In this document: positions 47,970 to 58,473 of the stretch, piece after piece
Layout: each line of letters opens with the position of its first letter
Numbering within the stretch: position 1 is the stretch's first letter
From: JAZGGS01 sp963764825
GTDB taxonomy: Bacteria > Bacteroidota > Ignavibacteria > Ignavibacteriales > Ignavibacteriaceae
Direction of reading: 5' to 3'
DNA: 64,000 bases
NCBI GenBank assembly: GCA_963764825.1
Contig: CAVXUA010000012.1
Span: 120,074-184,073 of the forward strand
The notes under the pieces: generated by a model
What the model saw: the letters and a program-made list of their open reading frames with translations, nothing else
Told to the model about the DNA's origin: nothing
Databases searched by the model: none
Position numbers and translations under genes: made by a program

Positions 47970-50367
47970 TTAAAGGTTTCCTGTTGTTAAGATGCTTTGA
48001 ATTCTTTCCAGAGTTTTCTTTTCACCAATAAGACTTAGAAATGCTTCTCGTTCAAATCCAGGAGATACTGTTCTGAAACCAAAGTGGTATTCGGAAAGAT
48101 CTCCGCCGCACATTATGTATGCTAATTTCTCAACGATTTTTTTATCGTGATCGGAAATGTATTTACCTGCATGAAATGAATATGCACCAAGCAGCATAAC
48201 CGATAAAGCTGATCTTCCCAGTACTTTAATATCTTCTCGTTGAATCGGCTGAGTATAACCCTGATCTGCGAGCTCTATTACTGATTTTTTTGCCTGAGCA
48301 ATTATACGATTTGGATTAACAACGATACTGTCTCTTCCTTTAACAAAAATATTCATATCAAAAGCTTCGTGTGCAGAAGTTGCAACCGTTGCCATGGCAA
48401 TATTTAAGAATCGCCATTGAATTTCTGGCAACTCAATAGCATCTTTTAAATAATTATCTGAAGCACGAAGAGTCATTTCTTTTGTGCCACCTCCTGCCGG
48501 AATAATCCCAACACCAACTTCTACCAAACCGATATAGGTTTCCGCTGATGCTACAACTTTATCCGCATGTAAACAAACTTCGCAGCCGCCAGCTAATGTT
48601 AATGAGTGCGGCGCAACAACAACCGGAACACTTGAATACCGAACATGCATTGTTGCTTTCTGAAATTGCCTCACTGCCATATCAAGTTCATCATACTCCT
48701 GTTCGGTTGCAAGCATGAACATCATAGCTAAGTTTGCTCCAGCTGAAAAATGCTGACCGTTGTTTGCAATTACCAACCCTTTAAAATCTTTTTCAGCAAT
48801 TTCGATTGATTTATTTATTGCTTCTAATATTTCTGAACCAATAGAATTCATCTTAGTTTGAAATTCAAGATTAACAACTCCATCGCCCAATATCGTGCAA
48901 AGTTGCACCAACATTTTGCCATACAGGTTTATTGGCCCTGTAATTATCAAGAATAATAAATTCACCTTTACCCGGAATTTCTTTGTAAGATTGAGAACTT
49001 ATATCATAATATTTGCGTTTTCCATTTTCAATTTTATAAAAAGATGAAAAACCTTTTTCCAGCATATCATAAACCCATTTTGCCGGTTTCATCTTTTCTT
49101 CTTCCATTTTCTTAACAGTCTTCTCTACACCAAAAACATCCCAAGTTTCATACGGTCCAAGTTCCCATCCAAAGCCTGCGCGCATAGCATCATCAATTTT
49201 GTAAAGCTCATCGGAAGCTTCGGGTATCCTGTTTGATGAGTATTGAAAAACCATAAAGGATAATTTTCTAAGAAACTCACCGGCTGTATCTTTAGCAGCA
49301 TTAAGGGCTTTTAATCTTTCTTTAAGATCATCAATTGTTTTTGCTGCCGCAACGGAGGCAAACTTTGTTTTGGCTGAAGGTTCATACTCAAATGAATCAA
49401 TGTTCAGTTCGAGAATAATCCGCTTACCTTTTTCATCTTTACTTTTTTTATAAAACCCCTGCCCTGTTTTATCACCTAACCAGTTGTTCTCTACAAGTTT
49501 TTTTACATAAGCAGGTATTTTAAAAATTTCTCTCGATTCATCATCAGGACAATCTTTATAAATATTATCAGCGACTTTTACCAAGGTATCAATTCCAACA
49601 ACATCAGAAGTTCTGAAAGTAGCAGATTTCGGTTTACCAGTTAGAGGTCCGGTTAATGAATCAATTGCTTTAATTTTTAATTTCGTTTCGTCCATCAACT
49701 TAAAAACAGCCATTACGCTGTAAACGCCTATCCTGTTTGCGATGAATGCAGGTGTATCTTTACAAAGTACAGGAGTTTTACCAAGGTATAGATCTCCGTA
49801 ATGCATTAGAAAGTCGATAACACCTTTATCGGTTTTAGTAGTAGGAATTATTTCCATCAATTGAAGGTAACGTGGCGGATTGAAAAAGTGAATCCCACAA
49901 AAATGTTTCTGAAAGTCTTCACTTCTTCCTTCAAGCATTGTATGAATTGGAATACCGGAAGTGTTTGTTGTTATTAATGTGCCGTCTTTACGGAACTGTT
50001 CAACTTTCGCGAAAACAGACTTCTTTATATCCAGGTTTTCAATTACAGCTTCAATTATCCAATCAGCATTTTGGAGGCAATCCAAGTTGTCTTCAAAGTT
50101 ACCGGTTGTAATTCTTGATGAAAACGATTTGTGATAAAAAGAGGCTGGTTTCGATTTTTGTGCAGCTTTAAGGTTGGCATCAACAAATCTGTTACGAACT
50201 ACTTTATCATTTAGAGAAAGCCCTTTTTTCTTTTCATCTTCATTAAGTTCTTTTGGAATTATATCCAGAAGGTTAACCGTGCAACCAATGTTTGCAAAAT
50301 GTGCTGCAATCCGTGAGCCCATAACGCCAGATCCCAGAACCACAACTTTTTTAATTATTCTTTTCAT
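47970..50367 (-). CDS. fadN: 3-hydroxyacyl-CoA dehydrogenase/enoyl-CoA hydratase fusion, FadN-type (one frameshift)
   Basis: About 795 residues over two frames joined near 48885-48900 (NVGATLHDIGDGVVNLEFQT). The N-terminal dehydrogenase (from 50367) has VVVLGSGVMGSRIAAHFANI, HFFNPPRYLQLMEIIP and GFYKKSKDEKGKR. The C-terminal enoyl-CoA hydratase domain has NSIGSEILEAINKSI, NNGQHFSAGANLAMM and LTLAGGCEVCLHADKV. The order dehydrogenase-then-hydratase is that of FadN, the reverse of FadB. It performs the two middle steps of beta-oxidation; thiolase is 57 bp downstream. Confidence 0.9.
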
Positions 50368-50420
50368 AGTTTTTTAGGATTTTAGTTGAAAATATTTCTC
50401 CCCGTTTAGAAAGATTAATT

Positions 50421-52220
50421 TTATATAAAATGTTTTGTTTCCGATTCGCTATAGATCTTTTCAAAAAGATCAGTATACCTTTCTTTAATTATTCTTCTCA
50501 TAAGTTTTAATGTTGGGGTAAGTTCACCGGTTTCAACAGACCATTCATCTTCAACTAAAGCAAACTTTTTAATTTGCTGTACTTTACCAAACCGCTCATT
50601 ATACGTTTCGATATCTTCCCAAATTCTGTTTTTCACATCAACCGAATTAACTACGTCTTTTTTACTGGAGATGTTTAGTTTTTTAATCTTCGCCCAATCC
50701 AGAATAAAATCAAATTTGGGAACGACCAGTGCCGCTGCAAAATTCCTGTTTTCACCAATCACCATTATCTGCTCGATGAATAAAGATTCTTTCATCTTAT
50801 TCTCAATAGGCTGGGGAGTAACAAATTTTCCGCCGGAAGTTTTAAAAATTTCTTTAACCCTATCGGTTATTTTAAGATATTTTCCATCAACCAATTCCCC
50901 AATATCGCCAGTATGGAACCAGCCATCTTTATCAATGGCTTCTGCAGTAAAATCCGGTCTGTTATAATACCCCTGCGTTACATTTGGACCCTTACATAGA
51001 ATTTCTCCATTATCGGCAAGCTTAATTTCAACGCCCGGCATAGCGGGACCAACAGTGCCGATGTAATAATCACCTTTTTCATAATGGTTGCTTGTTATTC
51101 CCGGTGAGGTTTCCGTTAAACCATATGCTTCTATAACGGGGATACCAGCAGCGTTAAATATTCTGCCTAAGCGAGGTTGAAGAGAAGCTGCTGCACTCAT
51201 AATACCAATTACTTCGCCGCCAAGCGCCTCTTTCCATTTTGAAAAAACTAATTTCCTGGCAACGCTGAGCCGGATATTATAAAGTAATCCATTCTTTCCC
51301 TGGGGATGAAAATGATTGGCAAGATTTAATGCCCAGCCGAAAATTGCTTTTTTGGCACCTGGTAATTCTCTCCCCTTTGCCATAATTTTGTCGTAAACTT
51401 TTTCTAATACACGCGGTACAGTTGTAAAGAAATGCGGTTTAACCTCTTTCAGGTACTCACCTACTTTATCGGTGCTCTCCACATAATGAACTGAGGATCC
51501 ATTTATGAGGTAATAATAAGAAGCAGTTCGTTCGAAAATGTGACAGAGTGGTAAAAAGCTTATTACCTTATGTTCTGAGCCGATAGGAATAATTTGACCA
51601 ATTGACAAAACATTGCTGACAATATTTTTATGTGTTAGCATCACTCCTTTTGGTGTACCGGTAGTACCGGAAGTATATATTATTGTTACAAGTTTATCTT
51701 CAGTAATCGAATCCTTTATATCATTTAGTTTATCATTAAGATTTACATCAGCCATATTAGTAACTTCACTCCAATGCTTTGCACCATCTACTTTATCAAA
51801 AGTGAACACTTCTGCCGGGCTATTAACTCTGGTATTAACTCTATTAACTTTATCCAGTAATTCTTTATCAGCTACAAAGACTAACTTTACTCCCGCATCA
51901 TTAAAGATAAACTCGTAATTATCCTCACTCATGTTAGGATAAAGTGGAACAATGATGGCACCAATTTGCAAAGAACCAATATCTATAAAATTCCACTCCG
52001 TTCTGTTACCCGAAATGATAGCGATCTTATCATCCTGCTTAATTCCCATTTTAAGTAGACCAAGACTCACGTTGTTTACAATTTCCATGCACTTATTGGT
52101 ACTGAATTTCCTCCACTTTCCGCCTGCCTTATCGCAAAGTGCATCTTCTCGTGGATAACTCTTCTGCTGGTAAGATAAACTATCAAATAACCTGTTTTTA
52201 CCATGATCGGGGAAACTCAT
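50421..52220 (-). CDS. Long-chain fatty-acid--CoA ligase (AMP-forming), FadD-like
   Basis: 599 intact residues. AMP-binding signature IIYTSGTTGTPKGVMLTH, VIEAYGLTETSPG, DGWFHTGDIGELVDG and the C-terminal hinge ITDRVKEIFKTSGGKFVTPQ. The long-chain (LACS) insert YYYLINGSSVHYVESTDKV and the linker size fit the long-chain branch. It activates fatty acids with ATP and CoA. It is the first gene of the leftward fad operon; its promoter region is shared with the divergent regulator and contains two palindromes. Confidence 0.93.
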   Translation of the reverse strand: MSFPDHGKNRLFDSLSYQQKSYPREDALCDKAGGKWRKFSTNKCMEIVNNVSLGLLKMGIKQDDKIAIISGNRTEWNFIDIGSLQIGAIIVPLYPNMSEDNYEFIFNDAGVKLVFVADKELLDKVNRVNTRVNSPAEVFTFDKVDGAKHWSEVTNMADVNLNDKLNDIKDSITEDKLVTIIYTSGTTGTPKGVMLTHKNIVSNVLSIGQIIPIGSEHKVISFLPLCHIFERTASYYYLINGSSVHYVESTDKVGEYLKEVKPHFFTTVPRVLEKVYDKIMAKGRELPGAKKAIFGWALNLANHFHPQGKNGLLYNIRLSVARKLVFSKWKEALGGEVIGIMSAAASLQPRLGRIFNAAGIPVIEAYGLTETSPGITSNHYEKGDYYIGTVGPAMPGVEIKLADNGEILCKGPNVTQGYYNRPDFTAEAIDKDGWFHTGDIGELVDGKYLKITDRVKEIFKTSGGKFVTPQPIENKMKESLFIEQIMVIGENRNFAAALVVPKFDFILDWAKIKKLNISSKKDVVNSVDVKNRIWEDIETYNERFGKVQQIKKFALVEDEWSVETGELTPTLKLMRRIIKERYTDLFEKIYSESETKHFI

Positions 52221-52283
52221 AGCTCACTCCATTTCGTTGCTGATTACTGACTTTGAAAATAAATACTAAAATAATTAAACACA

Positions 52284-52297
52284 AGCGAAATTTCGCT
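52284..52297. promoter_or_regulatory. Candidate fatty-acid regulator operator 1
   Basis: AGCGAAATTTCGCT is a perfect 14-bp palindrome in the 170-bp divergent promoter region, 64 bp before the ligase gene's start. Confidence 0.5.
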
Positions 52298-52321
52298 AAC
52301 AATGAAATTTAGCTGTCTTTT

Positions 52322-52333
52322 AATTTGCAAATT
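52322..52333. promoter_or_regulatory. Candidate fatty-acid regulator operator 2 (RamB-like)
   Basis: AATTTGCAAATT is a perfect 12-bp palindrome containing TTTGCAAA, the core reported for the actinobacterial regulator RamB, a relative of the protein encoded next door. It lies 58 bp before the regulator's start. Confidence 0.55.
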
Positions 52334-52390
52334 TCATATATTTTATCAGATAAAAGTTGAAGCAATGATTTTCAGGATAAAATCGATCTA

Positions 52391-53897
52391 ATGAAACCAA
52401 CAAAGACTAATATCAAGCTGATATTTGGGTTAAAATTAAAACAGCTCAGGCAGGATAAAAATCTTTCACTTTCAGAGCTTGCGGTGAATAGCGGATTATC
52501 AGTTTCCTACCTAAATGAAATTGAAAGCGGTAAAAAATATCCAAAAGCAGATAAAATTGCAGTTTTATCTGATGTGCTGAATGTAAGTTATGACAAACTT
52601 GTCTCCCTGAAACTTTCAAGGCATCTTGCCCCAATTGGTGATCTGCTGGATTCGAAAGTACTCGACCAACTTCCGTTAGATCATTACGGGATAGACATAA
52701 ATAAGCTGGTTGTTTTAATGGCTAACGCTCCAATGCAGCTAAGGGCGCTGGTAGCAACAATAGTGGAAATGGCTAAGAGTTCTGAATTAAGTCAAAATAA
52801 TTTTTCGCGAACTGCGTTAAGAACTTATAAAGAATTAAACGAAAACTATTTCGGCGACCTGGAAAAAGTTGTAGAACAATTTGTTGGCAAAAATAAATTC
52901 TCAAATTCTCCTCCTGTGACTTATTCTTCATTGCTAAATGTAATTAATAATCAATTTGGAATTACTGTTGATGAAAAGCTGCTGGACGATTATCCCGAAC
53001 TATCAGAAATAAGAGCTATTTATATTCCTGGTAAAACAAATAAATTAGCGATCAACAAAAATTTAAACGATTCACAAAAAACATTTATCCTCGGTAAAGA
53101 AATTGCTTATCAATACCTTGGAATTACAGACCGATCAAACCTTTACTCTCCAGCACGGGTTGACTCTTTCGATCAGTTACTTAACAACCTTAAGGCTTCT
53201 TACTTCGCAACTTCCTTAATGTTAAAACGAGAAAATTTTCTTGTGGACCTTAGGCAGTTTTTCAAAATGAAAAAATGGGACAGCGAAAAGCTGCTCGAGC
53301 TAATTAGATAAGTATAACGCAACCCCGGAAATATTTTTACAGCGTTTTACAAATCTTGCATCTAAGTTTTTAAACCTAAATAGTTATTTCTTTCTTAGGT
53401 TTAACACAATTGAAGGTTCGGATGAATACCATCTTACCAAAGAGCTAAGACTTAACACACTCGAAAATCCTGGCGGCTACCAGAGTATGGAACATTATTG
53501 CAGAAGATGGATATCTATTGGAGTGATTAAAAAACTGGAGCAGGGTAAAAAAGGAAAAGCAATGTTTGATAAGTCTATTGTTGGTGCGCAAATCTCTGAA
53601 TTCTATGATTCCAGGGATAAATATTTCAGCATTTCCATTTCGCGGAGGAACAGGTTAACAAAAGGAAATTGTACAAGCGTAACAGTTGGATTTCTTATAA
53701 ATGATGACTTCAGAAAAAAAGTGAAGTTTTGGAATGACAATGGTGTCCCTTCAAAGATTGTCAATAACACTTGCGAGAGGTGTACAATTCCGGATTGCAA
53801 GGATAGAGTTGTGCCTGCTAATGTTGCTGAGCAGCTTGAAAAATACAATAACATAAAATCTTCAATTAAAAAATTAATTAACGAAGTGGAATCCTAA
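52391..53897 (+). CDS. ScfR/RamB-like regulator of fatty-acid metabolism: XRE domain, IrrE-like middle, Cys-rich end (frameshifts)
   Basis: The first 306 residues begin with an XRE helix-turn-helix (LKQLRQDKNLSLSELAVNSG, SYLNEIESGKKYPKADKI), followed by an IrrE/ImmA-like middle that has lost the HExxH motif (KTFILGKEIAYQYLG). The frame breaks near 53310 and continues through LRFNTIEGSDEYHLTKELRL, GGYQSMEHYCRRWISIG and a C-terminal cysteine motif CERCTIPDCKDR, typical of the short-chain-fatty-acyl regulator family. Such proteins respond to acyl-CoA state. It is divergent from the fad operon, and two palindromes lie between, so control of that operon is likely. Confidence 0.85.
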
Positions 53898-54034
53898 GTG
53901 TATTGTTCTCCCTTCTGACAAAAATCCTTCACCTTATAAAATCCTAATTACAGATTTTAGTACCGTACTTATATTTATATTAAATTTTGTTTTAATATTT
54001 TAATCATTCATAAAATCTCTCTCTCGAATCAACT

Positions 54035-54785
54035 TTGAAGAAAAACAAGTTTATAATTATTGCTCACCGAGGTGAATCATACGACGCACCTGAAAACACA
54101 CATGCATCAATAAATTTAGCATGGACAAGAAATGATGATGCGGTAGAAATTGATGTGCAGCTTACAAAGGATGAAAAGATTGTTGTAATCCATGATAAAT
54201 CTACTTTGCGAACCGGCGGAAAGTTAAAAAGAATTTCATCAAACACTTATGATAATTTATTGATGATTGGTGTGGGAAAATATAAAGGCAAAAAGTGGAA
54301 AGATGAAAAAATCCCTTTACTGGATGATGTTTTAGATAATATTCCTGAGAATAAAATTCTTTTTGTAGAAGTTAAAAGTGATGATAAAATTGTTAATCCA
54401 ATAAAGAAATTAATTGAGTCAAAAAAAGATTAACCCAACCAAAATTAAATTCATTGGTTTTGATATAAATACGATGAAGTTAATCAAAGATTTTCTACCT
54501 GAGTTTGAATCATACTGGATTATTGAAGGTAAACACTACAAATCAAAATCTGCTCTAAAAAGTTCCATTGAGAAATGTAATACAGCCAGGCTGGATGGAC
54601 TGGATGTACAATCAAGAAAATATCTTAACTCAGAAGTAATTCATATTGTAAAAAAAAATGGATTGAAAATTTATACATGGACAGTTGATAATCCCAAAAG
54701 AGCTAAGCAATTAATTATAGATGGAATAGATGGGATAACTACAAACAGGGCAAATTGGCTAAAGAAAAAATTACACGAGATATAA
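54035..54785 (+). CDS. Glycerophosphodiester phosphodiesterase (one frameshift)
   Basis: The first part has the catalytic signatures IIAHRGESYDAPENTHASI and AVEIDVQLTKDEKIVVIHD, then LFVEVKSDDKI. A break near 54420 in an A-run shifts the frame to NPTKIKFIGFDINTMKLIK, and the end reads IYTWTVDNPKRAKQL and GIDGITTNRANWLKK, the usual C-terminal GDPD blocks. No ATG is seen; TTG at 54035 is the best start. It hydrolyses glycerophosphodiesters to glycerol 3-phosphate, which the GlpD encoded downstream can use. Confidence 0.87.
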
Positions 54786-54818
54786 GCAATTTGAAATCAG
54801 AATTGAATAAATTTCAAT

Positions 54819-55799
54819 ATGGATAAAATTATTATCGGCATTCACGGACTTGGTAATAAACCGCCAAAATATCTTATTGAGGAATGGTGGCGGCTTTCAA
54901 TATACGAGGGATTAAAAAAAATCAAGAGCCACTATGCTGAGTTTGATTTTGAACTCGTATATTGGGCTGATTCCTTACATCCTGATCCTCTAAATCCATA
55001 CGAAAATGATGAAGATAACGAGTTATTCCTTAGTGAAAAATATGAATCGGCATCGAAAGTAAAAAAAGTAAAATCAAATGGAATAAAAGAAAATTTTATA
55101 AACTATTTCAAAAAGCAGCGTGATAAACTATTATTTAATGAAACACTTCATGTAAAATTTCCTTCCCTTACCGATCTTATAATTAAACATTTTTTTAAAG
55201 ATTTAGATATTTACTTAACCAAACAATGTGTTGAAGAAAATAAATCCGATTGCCTTGCGCAGGATATTATCCGTGATAAACTTGTTGATAAATTACAAAA
55301 GCATAAAGGAAAAGAAATACTGCTTATTGCTCACTCAATGGGAACAATAGTAGCATACGAAGTTTTAATAAAAGTTGAAAAAGAAATTAATATTGATACT
55401 CTAATTACAATTGGCTCACCTCTTGGTGTGCCATTTATATTTGAAAAATTAAAAAATGATAAAAGCCTAGTGCCCGGGGAGAAAAGTAAATTAAAAACTC
55501 CGGATAATATTTTGTTTGAATGGAATAACCTGGCGGATCTTGATGATAAGATTGCACGAAGTGCTGATATGAGTAAGTTATTTAAAAGTAACTTGCATAA
55601 TGTAGCGCCGGTTATGGAGGTGGTAGAAAATGATTACGAAAGTGAAGGAATTGAGAATCCTCACAAATCTTTTGGTTATTTAAGGACACCTGAAGTTGCA
55701 TATATTATTGATGAATTCTTATCGCGTGGAAGAAATATGTTTATACTCTGGATAAGAAGTAAGTTTGATATTCTTAAGAATAAATTTGTACAATCTTAA
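54819..55799 (+). CDS. Alpha/beta-hydrolase, lipase/esterase-like
   Basis: 326 intact residues. The start MDKIIIGIHGLGNKPPKYL shows the oxyanion HG motif; the nucleophile elbow is LLIAHSMGTIVAYEVL (AHSMG, i.e. GxSxG with Ala for the first Gly). NVAPVMEVVENDYES and NPHKSFGYLRTPE contain candidate acid and His residues. No signal peptide, so cytoplasmic. Between a phosphodiesterase and glpD it may act on lipids, but the substrate is unknown. Its stop codon is directly followed by the glpD TTG start. Confidence 0.75.
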   Translation: MDKIIIGIHGLGNKPPKYLIEEWWRLSIYEGLKKIKSHYAEFDFELVYWADSLHPDPLNPYENDEDNELFLSEKYESASKVKKVKSNGIKENFINYFKKQRDKLLFNETLHVKFPSLTDLIIKHFFKDLDIYLTKQCVEENKSDCLAQDIIRDKLVDKLQKHKGKEILLIAHSMGTIVAYEVLIKVEKEINIDTLITIGSPLGVPFIFEKLKNDKSLVPGEKSKLKTPDNILFEWNNLADLDDKIARSADMSKLFKSNLHNVAPVMEVVENDYESEGIENPHKSFGYLRTPEVAYIIDEFLSRGRNMFILWIRSKFDILKNKFVQS

Positions 55800-57350
55800 T
55801 TGCTACAAAGAGAACAAATACTTTCGAAACTATCTGAAAATTCCGAACAATGGGATTTTATAATAATTGGCGGAGGAGCAACAGGAGTTGGCGCCGCAAT
55901 TGATGCATCTTCTCGCGGTTACAAAACTCTTCTTTTAGAACAAAGTGATTTTGGCAAAGGTACTTCCAGCAGAAGCACAAAATTGATCCATGGCGGTGTA
56001 AGATATCTTCAGCAGGGCAATATTTCGTTGGTACTGGAAGCACTTAAGGAGAGAGGATTACTTTGTCAAAACGCTCCTCATCTTGTTCATAATTTAGCTT
56101 TTGTAGTTCCAAATTATGATTGGTGGGAAGGAACTTTTTATGGAGTTGGATTAAAACTTTATGATATGTTTGCCGGTAAATAAGGTTTTGGTGAATCACG
56201 ATTGCTTTCCGAAGAAGAAACACTTGAACAAATTCCTACTTTAGAAACCAATGGTTTAAGAGGTGGAGTAATTTATTATGATGGTCAGTTTGATGATTCC
56301 CGGTTATTAATAAATATGGTTCAAACTGCTGATGAACTTGGAGCTGATATTTTGAATTACATTAAAGTAACTTCATTAATAAAGAAGAATGAAATAGTAA
56401 TTGGTGTTAAAGCAATTGATATTGAAACCGGAAAGGAATTCAACTAAAAGCGAAAGTTGTAATAAATGCAACAGGTGTTTTTACAGATTCAATTAGAAAG
56501 ATGGATGATGAAAATGTAAAATCAATTATTGCTCCAAGTCGGGGAACACATATTGTTTTAGATAAATCTTTTTTACCAGGAGATAATGCAATAATGGTTC
56601 CGCATACTTCTGATGGAAGAATACTATTTGCGATCCCATGGCATAATCATGTTATTGTAGGAACTACGGATGTTGAAATTGATGAACCAACTCTTGAACC
56701 AGTTGCTGATGAAGATGAAATTGATTTTCTTCTTAACACTGCTTCAAAATATCTTGTTAAAGATCCTTCCAGAATGATATTCTGAGTGTTTTTTCAGGTA
56801 TTCGCCCTCTCGTAACAAAAGGTGATGAAGAAAGTACTGCTGCAATTTCGAGAGAGCATACTGTTTTAATTTCAAGAAGCGGATTAATAACGGTTGCAGG
56901 TGGAAAATGGACTACATACAGAAAAATGGCTGAAGATACGATTGATCAGGCAATTGAAGTTGCCCAGTTGGAATATAAACCATCACTTACTGAAAATTTT
57001 CCTTTGCACGGTTATATAAAAAATAAAGTTGCTGATCCTCATCTTGCACATTATGGTTCTGATGCAGATGAAGTTAGAAGCTTTATGTTCTCAGAAATCC
57101 TTAAGCGAAAAACTTCATCCAAAATTTGAAATTAAAGCAGGTGAAGTAATTTGGTGTGTAAGAAATGAAATGGCAAGAACTGTAGAAGATTTTTTAGCAC
57201 GCCGCACACGTGTACTTTTTTTAGATGCAAAGGCATCAATTGAAATGGCTCCCACTGTTGCAAAGTTGATGGCAAAAGAATTGAAAGAAAAATCGTAAGT
57301 GGATTAAAGAGCAGGTTGAATCATTTAATGAAATGGCGAGTAATTACTAA
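55800..57350 (+). CDS. glpD: Glycerol-3-phosphate dehydrogenase GlpD (several frameshifts)
   Basis: The start (TTG, 55800) leads to DFIIIGGGATGVGAAIDASS (FAD motif GGGxxG) and GTSSRSTKLIHGGVRYLQQG. Later pieces in shifted frames: TLETNGLRGGVIYYDGQFDD, VINATGVFTDSIRKMDDENV, DGRILFAIPWHNHVIVGTTD, SGIRPLVTKGDEESTAAISR, SRSGLITVAGGKWTTYRKMA, and WCVRNEMARTVEDFLARRTR (C-terminal cap). The last frame ends NEMASNY at 57350. Breaks lie near 56183, 56445, 56783, 57095 and 57297. A membrane-associated FAD enzyme that oxidises glycerol 3-phosphate to DHAP and reduces quinone. Confidence 0.92.
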
Positions 57351-57392
57351 TTGATGTAATAAATCAATCTCCATCAACTTTATCTATGAAGA

Positions 57393-58417
57393 TTATTTAA
57401 ACAATTCCTTTAAAATATCCGCAGCTTTCTCAACATCATTATCATCAACATCTAAATGAGTTATTGCTCTTAAAGAATCAATTGTTCCTGGAGTTAATAG
57501 TAATCCCGCTTCTTTACACTTACTTAAAGCTTCACTAACATTCATCGTTAAAGGTTTAAACAATAAAATATTTGTATGAACTGCTTCCATATTTATTTCC
57601 AGGTTAGTAATTTCATTTATTCTTTCCGCTAAATATTTTGCTCTGCGGTGATCTTCTTTTAATCTTTCAATATTATTTTGAAGAGCATACAAACCTGCAG
57701 CGGCGAAATTCCAACTTGCCTCATTCCCCCACCCCAAGCTTTACGAACTCTGATAAGCTTCTTTAATAAACTCTTTACTTCCTGCAATAACAGATCCAAC
57801 CGGTGCACCTAAACCTTTTGAAAAACAACAGGAAACAGTATCAAAATGTGATGCATATTCTTTTGGGGAAATTCCTGTTTCAACAGAAGCATTCCAAAAT
57901 CTTGCACCATCAAGGTGATAAAACAGATTATGTTTTTTAGCAAGATCTTTTAATGCAATAATATTTTCAATCGGCATGAATTGTTCCGCCAGCACGGTTA
58001 TGTGTGTTTTCAATTTCAATAACTTTAGTCCGCGGCATATAGTAGGCTGTTGTTCTAATGTAAGGTTCAACTTGTTCAGGAGTTATAACACCAAGTTTTC
58101 CTCAAGCGGATAAATTTGGATTCCACTTAATCTTGCATGGAGAAGCTGATTCGTAATTAAAAATATGCGCTTCCCTATCGCAAATAACTTCATCACCAGG
58201 ATCTGTTAAAACATTTAAACAAATTTGGTTTCCCATTGTACCGCTTGGAACATAAAATGCTGCTTCTTTTCCAAGAAGTTCAGCAGTATATTCTTCTAAG
58301 TTTATTAACCGTCGGATCTTCTTTAAATACATCATCGCCAACTTCAGCTTCATACATAGCTTTGCGCATTCCTTCGGATGGTTTGGTAAGTGTATCACTT
58401 CTTAAATCAACTATCAT
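57393..58417 (-). CDS. ltaE: Low-specificity L-threonine aldolase (several frameshifts)
   Basis: The start at 58417 gives IVDLRSDTLTKPSEGMRKAM. Then come EEYTAELLGKEAAFYVPSGT, DPGDEVICDREAHIFNYES, IENTHNRAGGTIMPIENI, FYHLDGARFWNASVETGI, FDTVSCCFSKGLGAPVGSVI (PLP lysine) and RKAWGGGMRQ, the family blocks in order; the C-terminus is intact to 57393. Breaks lie near 58320, 58100, 57980 and 57735. It cleaves threonine to glycine and acetaldehyde with PLP in the cytoplasm. It is convergent with glpD. Confidence 0.92.
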
Positions 58418-58473
58418 AATGTCTCTCTTATTCTCTATGATAAGTAAATCCAAAAAATTATTAATAAAATTAT

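Noticed and set aside
57350..57368. ATTGAT/ATCAAT hairpin between glpD and ltaE as a bidirectional terminator
   Set aside because: Six AT-rich base pairs and no clear T-run; could arise by chance in this sequence.
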